A DNA stretch of 5,504 nt from Nanobdellota archaeon (GTDB taxonomy: Archaea > Nanobdellota > Nanobdellia > Woesearchaeales > BS150m-G63). The translations under genes were made by a program, and so were the position numbers. Below, piece after piece: positions 1 through 5,205 of the stretch. The notes under the pieces are model-generated. The model had not been told where the DNA came from. It did no database searches and saw only the letters and a program-made list of their open reading frames with translations. The stretch is from assembly GCA_023137655.1 (NCBI GenBank), contig JAGLOT010000047.1:1-5504 (forward strand), in the 5' to 3' direction. Numbering within the stretch: position 1 is the first letter of the stretch; each line of letters starts with the position of its first letter.

Positions 1-166
1 AACTTCTGGTTCAATGTCTGGGGCAACAACTTCAGAAGCTAAATCATGGGGTAAAGTAAAGGATGAATCAGATGTTGCAACAGTTAATGGCGATGTTACA
101 ATTACATTCCCTTTAGCTATGATTAGAGCTTTAGAAGAATTAAATGAGGACGGATTATTAAATTAA
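1..166 (+). CDS. dhs: Deoxyhypusine synthase, C-terminal part (5' end outside window)
   Basis: Only the last 54 residues are present, read in the frame starting at base 2 and ending in TAA at 164-166. They contain the block S-G-A-x3-EA-x-SWGK, with the lysine codon at 53-55, followed by a short beta segment of the form DVTITFPLAM. In the deoxyhypusine synthase family this SWGK lysine is the catalytic one that carries the aminobutyl group from spermidine before its transfer to a lysine of IF5A, and the family ends in a similar D-A-[ST]-x3-PLL strand. The enzyme is cytosolic and makes the first step of hypusine in archaea and eukaryotes. The gene is 1 nt upstream of the methyltransferase-like gene and is in an operon with a PLP decarboxylase, which fits polyamine use. 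A DHS-like homospermidine synthase would look the same at this end, so the paralogue cannot be fixed from this fragment. Confidence 0.85.
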   Translation, partial: TSGSMSGATTSEAKSWGKVKDESDVATVNGDVTITFPLAMIRALEELNEDGLLN

Positions 167-167
167 A

Positions 168-818
168 ATGGAATTTAAACTTGAAGAACCAATGGGTTTT
201 CAGAAAAGATTAGTAACACCAGATGAAAGTTATATGCTAATTTATTTTCCAATGGTAGATTCCAAACGGAGACATTTTAGATTTTTCCATTTTCCAGATT
301 TACCAGAATCACATAAAAATATAGTAATTCAAGAATCTAGAATGGCTGGTGAACATCAAAATATTAAATATCCAAGTAAAGTAAATCAATGTTTAGAATT
401 ACCACCAGAGTCTTGCGTTATAGATGTTGGTTGTGGATATGGGCAACTCCTTCCTTTCCTACATAAGGCAAGACCTGATTTACAATTAATTGGCATAGAT
501 TTAGCAGATTTTTCCTTAATGGGCAATATGTTAGAATCAATGGCCCAATATATTTTTCCAAAACACAAAGAAGAATTAGAAAGATTGGTTGAAACTGGAA
601 ATTTTATTCTGAGTGATGATATAACATTCATTAATAAGGAATTAAGTAAAGCAATAAAACAAACCCCTAATTTAGTCGGTAGTGCAGATGTAATTGTAGA
701 TCATATGGGTGCAGTTGCTTATGCAGGTTATTTTGATAGAGAAAGACCTTCAATGTTACAATTAGAACAAAGATTACTTGCCCCACAAGGAGTATTAATC
801 AATCAATATGCGAGTTAA
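168..818 (+). CDS. Short class I SAM-dependent methyltransferase-fold protein in polyamine operon
   Basis: This 216-residue protein shows a Rossmann-type SAM site: motif I VIDVGCGYGQ at residues 84-93, the acidic end of strand 2 at D111 (IGIDLAD), a strand-3 region with SDD near 149-151, strand 4 ADVIVDH at 173-179 and strand 5 GVLINQY at 208-214. The first 70 or so residues are a separate N-terminal region I do not recognise. The protein stops just after strand 5, so the strand 6-7 hairpin that normally completes a class I methyltransferase is absent; nothing in the next frame looks like a lost tail because a normal decarboxylase N-terminus follows. Its start is 1 nt after the dhs stop and its stop is 2 nt before the decarboxylase, with no good Shine-Dalgarno, suggesting translational coupling. 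The fold is shared by methyltransferases and aminopropyltransferases such as spermidine synthase; the position between dhs and a decarboxylase makes a polyamine role attractive, but the substrate is unknown. Confidence 0.78.
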   Translation: MEFKLEEPMGFQKRLVTPDESYMLIYFPMVDSKRRHFRFFHFPDLPESHKNIVIQESRMAGEHQNIKYPSKVNQCLELPPESCVIDVGCGYGQLLPFLHKARPDLQLIGIDLADFSLMGNMLESMAQYIFPKHKEELERLVETGNFILSDDITFINKELSKAIKQTPNLVGSADVIVDHMGAVAYAGYFDRERPSMLQLEQRLLAPQGVLINQYAS

Positions 819-820
819 AA

Positions 821-1873
821 ATGGCACACTTTATTATTAACAAGGAAATTGCACTCCAACAATGTGCTAAGGCAAATGAATTAGCAGACATAGTTTCCTA
901 TAGTTCAAAAACTAATCCTGTTATTTCTCCTATCTTAGAAGAAAATACTAATTGTCTTTTCTCTATCCATTTAGAAAACGAATTAATTAATGTAAAAGAT
1001 AAATCAAGAGTTATATTCCTGGCCCAAGGGTGGACAAAAGAAGTTCTTGATAAGTTAGTTAATTTAGGTGTTAAAAATTTCACCGTAGATAATATTCCAG
1101 ATTTAGATATTTTCGAAGAATATATTAAAGAAAATCAAAAAACATTAAATTTATTTCTAAGAATGAAATTAAAAGAAAATACAATTAGAACAGAAAAACA
1201 TTTTGTCTTTGGTATTGCTTCTGAAATTATTAATAAGAAAATAAAATACTTACATGAAAATTATCATTTCCTTAAATTAGGAATTCATTTCCATAGAAAA
1301 ACTCAGAATTTATCTGAATGGGGTTTAACTTATGAAATCTCTGAACATATTACAGAAGAAACATTCCAATGTTTATCTTTTGTAAATATGGGTGGGGGCT
1401 TACCTTCTGAATATGCAAACACAAACGCAAAAGTCCTAGATGGAATTATCAGAAGAATTAATGAATTCAAACAATTTGTAAACAACAAAAACATCAAACT
1501 CATTATAGAGCCGGGCAGATTCATAGCAGCCCCAGCAGGCAAACTAATAACAAAGATTATCAGAATTTACGACAACAACATTATAGTTGATGCATCAGTA
1601 TACAACAGTGACATGGACGCTCTTATAGTGCCAGTTAAACTTAAAGTAGAAGGCGAATTCAGCAAAGAAGAAGTAAAGAGCAACCCAGACATCAAACCGT
1701 ATGTAATTAAGGGCATCACACCCTGCTCATTAGACCTCTTCAGATACAGAGTTTACTTATCATCGAAACAAGCAAAAGATGGCAATCAACTAGTCTTCCT
1801 CAACGCAGGCGCCTACAACTTCTCAACAGATTTCTGTAATTTAAATAAAATAGAAGAAAAAATTAACGATTAA
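821..1873 (+). CDS. Fold-type-III PLP-dependent amino-acid decarboxylase (ODC/DAPDC/CANSDC superfamily), probable polyamine biosynthesis
   Basis: The 350-residue product has the superfamily signatures in order: YSSKTNP with K30 as the expected PLP Schiff-base lysine, GIHFH with H156 expected to stack on the PLP ring, the phosphate-binding glycines G191-G193 in NMGGGLP, EPGR at 230-233, P-C-S-L-D with C302 as the probable catalytic cysteine from the partner subunit, and NAGAY ending at Y332. This is a TIM barrel followed by a C-terminal beta domain; such enzymes are usually homodimers with shared active sites. They decarboxylate ornithine, arginine, diaminopimelate or carboxynorspermidine. The length is a little short of typical eukaryotic ODC but normal for prokaryotic members. 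By eye, the ODC substrate aspartate (in VND-G-VY) aligns with A258 in VDASVY, and the cysteine context differs from the usual GPTCDGLD, so canonical ODC activity is doubtful. Its neighbour dhs argues for a polyamine product. The 3' third has distinctly higher GC and more C-ending codons than the rest. Confidence 0.88.
   Translation: MAHFIINKEIALQQCAKANELADIVSYSSKTNPVISPILEENTNCLFSIHLENELINVKDKSRVIFLAQGWTKEVLDKLVNLGVKNFTVDNIPDLDIFEEYIKENQKTLNLFLRMKLKENTIRTEKHFVFGIASEIINKKIKYLHENYHFLKLGIHFHRKTQNLSEWGLTYEISEHITEETFQCLSFVNMGGGLPSEYANTNAKVLDGIIRRINEFKQFVNNKNIKLIIEPGRFIAAPAGKLITKIIRIYDNNIIVDASVYNSDMDALIVPVKLKVEGEFSKEEVKSNPDIKPYVIKGITPCSLDLFRYRVYLSSKQAKDGNQLVFLNAGAYNFSTDFCNLNKIEEKIND
1400..1840 (+). 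other. Segment of raised GC and altered codon choice inside the decarboxylase gene
   Basis: By hand count 1501-1800 is about 40% GC, against about 23% for 1081-1380 in the same gene. The change appears in synonymous positions: AAC, ATC, GCC, GGC, CTC and TTC codons become common where AAT, ATT, GGT and TTA were used before. The composition falls back to AT-rich at about 1840, before the stop codon. The segment covers roughly the end of the TIM barrel and the C-terminal beta domain. Intragenic recombination with a homologue from a richer-GC relative is one explanation; local selection on mRNA is another. Confidence 0.6.
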
Positions 1874-1881
1874 TTTATATA
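1874..1881 (+). promoter_or_regulatory. Archaeal TATA box for the membrane/HEPN gene group
   Basis: TTTATATA lies directly after the decarboxylase stop codon and its centre is about 26 nt before the ATG at 1903. Archaeal TATA boxes sit about 25-27 nt before the transcription start, so the transcript would begin at or within a few bases of the start codon, giving a leaderless mRNA. In agreement, the 1903 gene has no Shine-Dalgarno; the gap instead carries a run of eight A (1887-1894). No convincing BRE is visible upstream. AT-rich sequence makes chance matches common, so the placement is the main support. Confidence 0.55.
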
Positions 1882-1902
1882 TTCTGAAAAAAAATAAATC
1901 CC

Positions 1903-2097
1903 ATGGTGAAATTCAGATTGAATAAGCATGTTTTTATTACATCTATTTTGGGAATACTTGCGGGATTATTGAGTTCTATAATCTTCCTGCCCCTTACTAC
2001 TAACCCCAACACTAAAATTCTGTATTTTATTATTCTTGGCCTTATTGGTGCATTAGTCGGTTTTGCTTTAGCAGAGGTAACAAGATGGCAACTTTAG
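1903..2097 (+). CDS. Small two-helix membrane protein, unknown function
   Basis: The 64-residue product is almost entirely hydrophobic. It has a short basic N-terminus (K3, R5, K8), a first membrane helix at about residues 10-29, a short polar loop with T-N-P-N-T-K at about 33-38, a second helix at about 39-58, and a short tail with E58, R61 and W62. The basic N-terminus suggests both ends lie in the cytoplasm with the loop outside. I recognise no family. It is the first gene after a probable TATA box, is likely translated from a leaderless mRNA, and its last 13 nt overlap the next gene, which argues that it is real and co-expressed with it. A GTG directly after the ATG is an alternative start that changes little. 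Confidence 0.72.
   Translation: MVKFRLNKHVFITSILGILAGLLSSIIFLPLTTNPNTKILYFIILGLIGALVGFALAEVTRWQL
2074..2078 (+). promoter_or_regulatory. Shine-Dalgarno site for the three-helix membrane protein gene
   Basis: GAGGT lies 6 nt before the ATG at 2085 and inside the end of the upstream membrane-protein gene. It matches the archaeal anti-Shine-Dalgarno complement (GGAGGTGA) and fixes the start at 2085, making the 13-nt gene overlap genuine. Confidence 0.7.
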
Positions 2098-2510
2098 ATG
2101 TTTCTTTAATATACAACAGTCTTTATCTTAGGATGTTTATTGGGGGACTTATATTGTATTCAGCACATTTCTTTTTATTAATAGACAAAGTAAAAGTTAA
2201 AATAGAAAAATGTAAAGAAGATTTTGATAAAAAATTAGAAAAAGAAAATGGTGGGAAGATTATTTATACTAAAACGTTTATTGAAATGTATGAACTTGTA
2301 AGATCTTCAAGAAATGAATACAGTACAATATTCTCAACTATAAAATCAAATATAATCTCTGGGGTAATTTTTTTAATTGGGTGCCTTATAGGATTTATAA
2401 CCAAGTTAAATAATTTTTCTGAAGATTTAGCTATTCTTTTAGTTCTTATAGGTGCAATTATATTTTTGATAACCTTAATTCAAATGATTTATTGGTATTT
2501 TCAAAAATAG
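2085..2510 (+). CDS. Three-helix membrane protein with charged cytoplasmic linker, unknown function
   Basis: The 141-residue product has a first membrane helix at about residues 14-33, a lysine- and glutamate-rich linker at about 34-87 that begins as a probable amphipathic or coiled segment (KVKVKIEKCKEDF) and continues as a helical stretch with MYELVRSSRNEY, then two more helices at about 88-106 and 115-138 joined by a short polar loop. The strongly basic start of the linker places it in the cytoplasm. There is no signal peptide cleavage site and no enzymatic motif I can see. The start is supported by a GAGGT site, the gene overlaps the small membrane protein by 13 nt, and the HEPN-like gene follows after 12 nt, so the three are almost certainly one transcript. 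The architecture would suit a membrane anchor or sensor for the soluble HEPN protein, but this is inference. Confidence 0.78.
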   Translation: MATLDVSLIYNSLYLRMFIGGLILYSAHFFLLIDKVKVKIEKCKEDFDKKLEKENGGKIIYTKTFIEMYELVRSSRNEYSTIFSTIKSNIISGVIFLIGCLIGFITKLNNFSEDLAILLVLIGAIIFLITLIQMIYWYFQK

Positions 2511-2513
2511 GAA

Positions 2514-2519
2514 AGGTGA
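2514..2519 (+). promoter_or_regulatory. Shine-Dalgarno site for the HEPN-like gene
   Basis: AGGTGA, within GAAAGGTGAAGA, sits directly after the stop of the three-helix membrane protein gene and 3 nt before the ATG at 2523. It is a six-base match to the archaeal anti-Shine-Dalgarno complement and supports this start over later methionines. Confidence 0.7.
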
Positions 2520-2522
2520 AGA

Positions 2523-3083
2523 ATGAAAGGCAAGGTTAAATTTGATGGAAAGAGTTGTATGATAGATATAAATTGGGGAAAATTAGTTGAAGAACCTATG
2601 AAAAAAGGATATTTTGTTGAAGCTTTTGCTTCTGCCGATACTATTTTAGATGCAGAATTACATTCTATGCTAAGACAAATTTTTAATACCCATCAAAGTC
2701 AAACATTAATTAATCAATTACAAACTTTTAGGGGAGACTTTAACTTTTGTGGATCTACTATATTAAAGATATTGGAAAACTTAAATTTAATTAATAAAAA
2801 ACTTTGCAATAAGGTGAGACATTTTAAGGGGCAAAGAAATAAGGTTGCACATCGAATGTGGGGGGAATATTCGTTAGTTAGTTCAATTAAGTTTTCAAAT
2901 CAAGAAGATTGGGATAATGCAGTTGCAAAAAAAGCAAAAAAAGATTTAATTTCAGCACACCAAATTTTTATAGAATTAACCGATTTAAATGGAAATTTGT
3001 GCAAAAAATTAGATGGATTTAATTCTCAAGAAAAAGCTTCACACTTATGGGAATTAGTAATTGACAGAAATAAGAAAGATTAA
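2523..3083 (+). CDS. HEPN-like protein with R-x4-H motif, possible RNase or RNA-binding effector
   Basis: The 186-residue soluble protein is mostly helical. Its core, about residues 27-115, follows the HEPN pattern: a helix with GYFVEAFASADTILDAEL, a second part with LKILENLNLI, and the signature helix with R105-N-K-V-A-H110, an R-x4-H motif with a polar residue directly after the arginine. In HEPN families this motif forms the metal-independent RNase site in dimers; some members have no activity and only bind partners. The C-terminal part (about 125-180) is a helical extension I cannot assign. HEPN proteins often occur as toxins or in abortive-infection and CRISPR effectors, frequently beside a nucleotidyltransferase antitoxin, which is absent here; the neighbours are two small membrane proteins. 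The start is set by an AGGTGA site. An ordinary DUF4145-like housekeeping or accessory HEPN protein is the main alternative. Confidence 0.75.
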   Translation: MKGKVKFDGKSCMIDINWGKLVEEPMKKGYFVEAFASADTILDAELHSMLRQIFNTHQSQTLINQLQTFRGDFNFCGSTILKILENLNLINKKLCNKVRHFKGQRNKVAHRMWGEYSLVSSIKFSNQEDWDNAVAKKAKKDLISAHQIFIELTDLNGNLCKKLDGFNSQEKASHLWELVIDRNKKD

Positions 3084-3099
3084 GCAAACAAGACATAAA

Positions 3100-3537
3100 A
3101 TGAAAAACCAAATAGGCGCAGGAGTAGGAATCTTAATCCTAAAAGACAATAAAGTCTTACTAGGAAAAAGACATGGAGATCCAGAAAAGGCAACTTCCCT
3201 ACTACATGGAGCAGGAACCTGGACAATGCCTGGAGGAAAACTAGACTTCCAAGAATCATTTGAACAAGGGGCAATAAGAGAAACCTTAGAAGAATCAGGA
3301 ATAAAAATAACCAAAATAAAAGTTATCTGTGTCAATAATGATAAAGTACCAACAGCGCACTTCATAACAATAGGATTATTAGCAGAAGAATATGAAGGAA
3401 AACCACAAGTTCTAGAACCAGACAAAATAATAAAATGGGAATTCTTTCCTTTAGATAAATTACCAGAACCTATGTATTTACCAAGCAAGAAAATACTAGA
3501 AAACTACAAACAAAAGAAATTCTATATTTCAAAATGA
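3100..3537 (+). CDS. Nudix hydrolase, MutT/NUDT15-like nucleotide pyrophosphatase
   Basis: The 145-residue product carries a complete Nudix box at residues 46-68: G-x5-E-x7-R-E-x2-E-E-x-G-I, with E61, E64 and E65 as expected Mg2+ ligands. The hydrophobic position after RE is a threonine, a minor departure. The strands before it (GAGVGILI and KVLLGKR) and the later W-E-F-F-P-L-D-K-L-P segment are typical of MutT/NUDT15-like enzymes that hydrolyse nucleoside triphosphates or related diphosphates to monophosphates, in house-cleaning or recycling. The exact substrate cannot be read from sequence. I chose the ATG at 3100 because the Nudix fold begins five residues later; an in-frame TTG at 3061 would overlap the HEPN-like gene by 23 nt and add 13 basic residues. 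There is no Shine-Dalgarno. It ends in an ATGA overlap with the next hydrolase gene, so the pair is co-translated. Confidence 0.92.
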   Translation: MKNQIGAGVGILILKDNKVLLGKRHGDPEKATSLLHGAGTWTMPGGKLDFQESFEQGAIRETLEESGIKITKIKVICVNNDKVPTAHFITIGLLAEEYEGKPQVLEPDKIIKWEFFPLDKLPEPMYLPSKKILENYKQKKFYISK

Positions 3538-4142
3538 AACAAATACTATTAATCCATGGCGGAATGACATTCAAAAACCAAAAGGATTACATAAATTACC
3601 TCAGAAATAAAGAAATCTCAATTGAACCCAAAATTAAATGGCAAAAGTCGTATTTAACTAAAAAACTAGGTAAAGAGTTCCAAATAATCAGACCTCAAAT
3701 GCCATTAAAAGATAATGCAAGATATGAAGATTGGAAAATTTACTTTGAAAGATATTTCCCTTTCTTAAAAAATAATATAATCTTAATTGGAAATTCATTG
3801 GGTGCAATATTCTTAGCAAAATACTTATCAGAAAACAAATTTCCAAAAAAGATATTATCAACATATTTAATTTGCCCACCTTATGATAATACCTTACCAG
3901 AAGAAGATTTAGTAAGTGGATTTAACTTAAAATCAAATTTACAATTATTAGAAAAGAATACTAAAAATCTTTATCTTATGTTTTCAGAAGATGATGATGT
4001 AGTTCCAGTATCTCATGCAGAAAAATACAAAAACAAATTACCCAATGCAAAAATGATAATCTACAAAAGCAAGAATGGGCATTTTAAAATTCCAGAATTC
4101 CCAGAAATAATTAAACTAATTAAGAAAGATATTTCTCAGTAA
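3534..4142 (+). CDS. Small alpha/beta hydrolase, RBBP9/YdeN-like serine hydrolase
   Basis: The 202-residue cytosolic protein starts at once with a strand and oxyanion-loop sequence, QILLIHGG (3-10). It has the nucleophile elbow IGNSLGA with S88, an acidic turn SEDDDVVP in which D154 is the best candidate for the triad acid, and NGHF with H183 as the triad histidine. The small size with no lid domain and the position of the motifs match the RBBP9/YdeN group. A stretch from about 12 to 60 is longer and more basic than I expect between the first strand and the next (KNQKDYINYLRNKE and a following segment). The natural substrate of this group is mostly unknown. The start codon overlaps the stop of the Nudix gene (ATGA), so the two are translationally coupled. 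The 3' end overlaps the convergent cupin gene by 7 bp. Confidence 0.87.
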   Translation: MKQILLIHGGMTFKNQKDYINYLRNKEISIEPKIKWQKSYLTKKLGKEFQIIRPQMPLKDNARYEDWKIYFERYFPFLKNNIILIGNSLGAIFLAKYLSENKFPKKILSTYLICPPYDNTLPEEDLVSGFNLKSNLQLLEKNTKNLYLMFSEDDDVVPVSHAEKYKNKLPNAKMIIYKSKNGHFKIPEFPEIIKLIKKDISQ

Positions 4143-4462
4143 ATCATATCACTTTCATCAAAGCCAGGATAACAAACAGCTATTAACTCAATCGTTTCAC
4201 TAACTTCAGTAATACAATGATATTCATTCTTAGGAATTGGAATAACATCCCCGTCCTTAACATCACAAACTTTATCACCAATCTTAATCTTACCTTTTCC
4301 CTTAACAATAAAATAAACTTCTTCAGTCTTTTCATGTTTATGTGGTTTAAAACATTCTTTAATAACAGTATAAGCTAAATTCAAATTATCAGAACCATAC
4401 AACTCCTTCAACTTACCACAACCCTTTACAATTTCCAAATCTTTCATATTTACAATTTTCAT
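4136..4462 (-). CDS. Single-domain cupin, metal-binding
   Basis: The 108-residue product is a compact beta-barrel cupin. Motif 1 is present as H41-x-H43-x4-E48-x6-G55 and motif 2 as G71-DVIPIP77-x4-H82, giving the usual three-histidine, one-glutamate metal site. Such small cupins serve as isomerases, lyases, dioxygenases or sugar/ligand binders, and no substrate can be named here. Part of the N-terminus (IVKGCGKLKEL) resembles the lead-in strands of cupins related to mannose-6-phosphate isomerase, but the protein is far too short to be that enzyme. The start at 4462 is supported by a GAGGT site 6 nt upstream and by a 4-nt ATGA overlap with the preceding alpha/beta hydrolase gene; a second methionine at residue 6 has no such support. 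It is the last gene of the minus-strand operon. Confidence 0.9.
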   Translation of the reverse strand: MKIVNMKDLEIVKGCGKLKELYGSDNLNLAYTVIKECFKPHKHEKTEEVYFIVKGKGKIKIGDKVCDVKDGDVIPIPKNEYHCITEVSETIELIAVCYPGFDESDMIY

Positions 4463-5205
4463 TTTAATACCTCAACAATCCATGGCACAATTACACCATA
4501 AGCTTTTTCTCTATATGGCAATAAACCATGGTCTGCTCCTTCAATAATAATTTTCTTACCATTAATAGCATTTTCATAAACTAATTCCATTTCAGAAACA
4601 GGGACATTAACATCTTTACTTCCATGAACAAATAGTATTGGACATTTTACTTTCTTAACTTCTTCCATAATATTATATTTGTCCCATTCTTTCCAAAAAA
4701 CAGGTCCAATACTAATGACTCTTCCATCAGATTTCTTTTTATTTGAAATTCCTTCAGGATTATATTCTGCCCCAAAAGATTTTGCAAATTTTTCTTTTGA
4801 TGTATGACCTGCACCGGTTAATACTATACATTCAACATCAAGGGCACTTATAATAACTGCTGCAGCACCTCTTGATTGACCTAACAAGCCAATCTTACCC
4901 ACATTTTTATCTTTTTTAACAAATTCAAAAATACTTTCTAATTCTTCTTTGTTTTTAGTTAAACTTGTTTCAGTATAATTTCTTTCACTTTCACCACAAC
5001 CAGAAAAATCAAATCTATAAACAATCACACCATTTCGACTTAACTTTTCAGCTAAACCATCAAATAAACCATATTCTTCTTTGGTAACTCCAAAACCATG
5101 AGCTAAAATCATGCAAGGATTTTTCTCCTTTAAATCAGAAGGCACAGCCCTTAACCCAATTAACTTCTCACCACACTTATTTACAAGTGAAACTCTTTCT
5201 TCCAT
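4459..5205 (-). CDS. Alpha/beta hydrolase (serine esterase/peptidase-like)
   Basis: The 248-residue protein has a complete alpha/beta-hydrolase layout: oxyanion strand ILAHGFG (33-39), FDFSGCGES (65-73) at the strand-4 turn, the nucleophile elbow LLGQSRGA with S111, a triad acid in HGSKDVNVP (D198), and GADHGL with H226. There is no signal peptide, so it is cytosolic. The insert between strand 6 and the acid turn is short, with GPVFWKEWDKYN at about 167-178. The overall pattern is that of the broad group of esterases and acyl-peptidase-like hydrolases often labelled as lysophospholipase or dienelactone-hydrolase-like; the sequence does not choose between them. It begins directly after the stop of the upstream Nudix gene (TAA-ATG, no gap) with a purine-rich GGGGATGA site, and its stop overlaps the cupin start. 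Confidence 0.9.
   Translation of the reverse strand: MEERVSLVNKCGEKLIGLRAVPSDLKEKNPCMILAHGFGVTKEEYGLFDGLAEKLSRNGVIVYRFDFSGCGESERNYTETSLTKNKEELESIFEFVKKDKNVGKIGLLGQSRGAAAVIISALDVECIVLTGAGHTSKEKFAKSFGAEYNPEGISNKKKSDGRVISIGPVFWKEWDKYNIMEEVKKVKCPILFVHGSKDVNVPVSEMELVYENAINGKKIIIEGADHGLLPYREKAYGVIVPWIVEVLK
4469..4473 (-). promoter_or_regulatory. Shine-Dalgarno site for the cupin gene
   Basis: On the minus strand GAGGT lies 6 nt before the ATG at 4462, inside the last codons (E-V) of the alpha/beta hydrolase gene. The motif and spacing are the same as for the three-helix membrane protein gene, indicating regular use of this signal at overlapping gene junctions in this genome. Confidence 0.7.

Noticed and set aside
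168..818. Firm assignment of the SAM-fold protein as spermidine synthase
   Set aside because: Strand 4 and strand 5 (ADVIVDH, GVLINQYAS) recall that family, but the N-terminal beta domain and its substrate motifs are not seen and motif I is of the methyltransferase type.
1330..1542. 70-codon minus-strand reading frame within the decarboxylase gene
   Set aside because: It is antisense to conserved PLP-enzyme motifs (GGG and EPGR) and has no motif or start signal of its own.
1874..1902. Intrinsic terminator after the decarboxylase gene
   Set aside because: There is no hairpin and no T-run on the plus strand; the gap holds a TATA-like box and an A-run instead.
3061..3099. TTG start for the Nudix gene giving 13 extra N-terminal residues
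   Set aside because: It lies inside the HEPN-like gene, lacks a Shine-Dalgarno, and the Nudix fold begins just after the ATG at 3100.
3054..3488. 144-codon minus-strand reading frame over the Nudix gene
   Set aside because: It is antisense to a gene with a complete Nudix box and has low-complexity, serine- and proline-rich translation with no recognisable domain.
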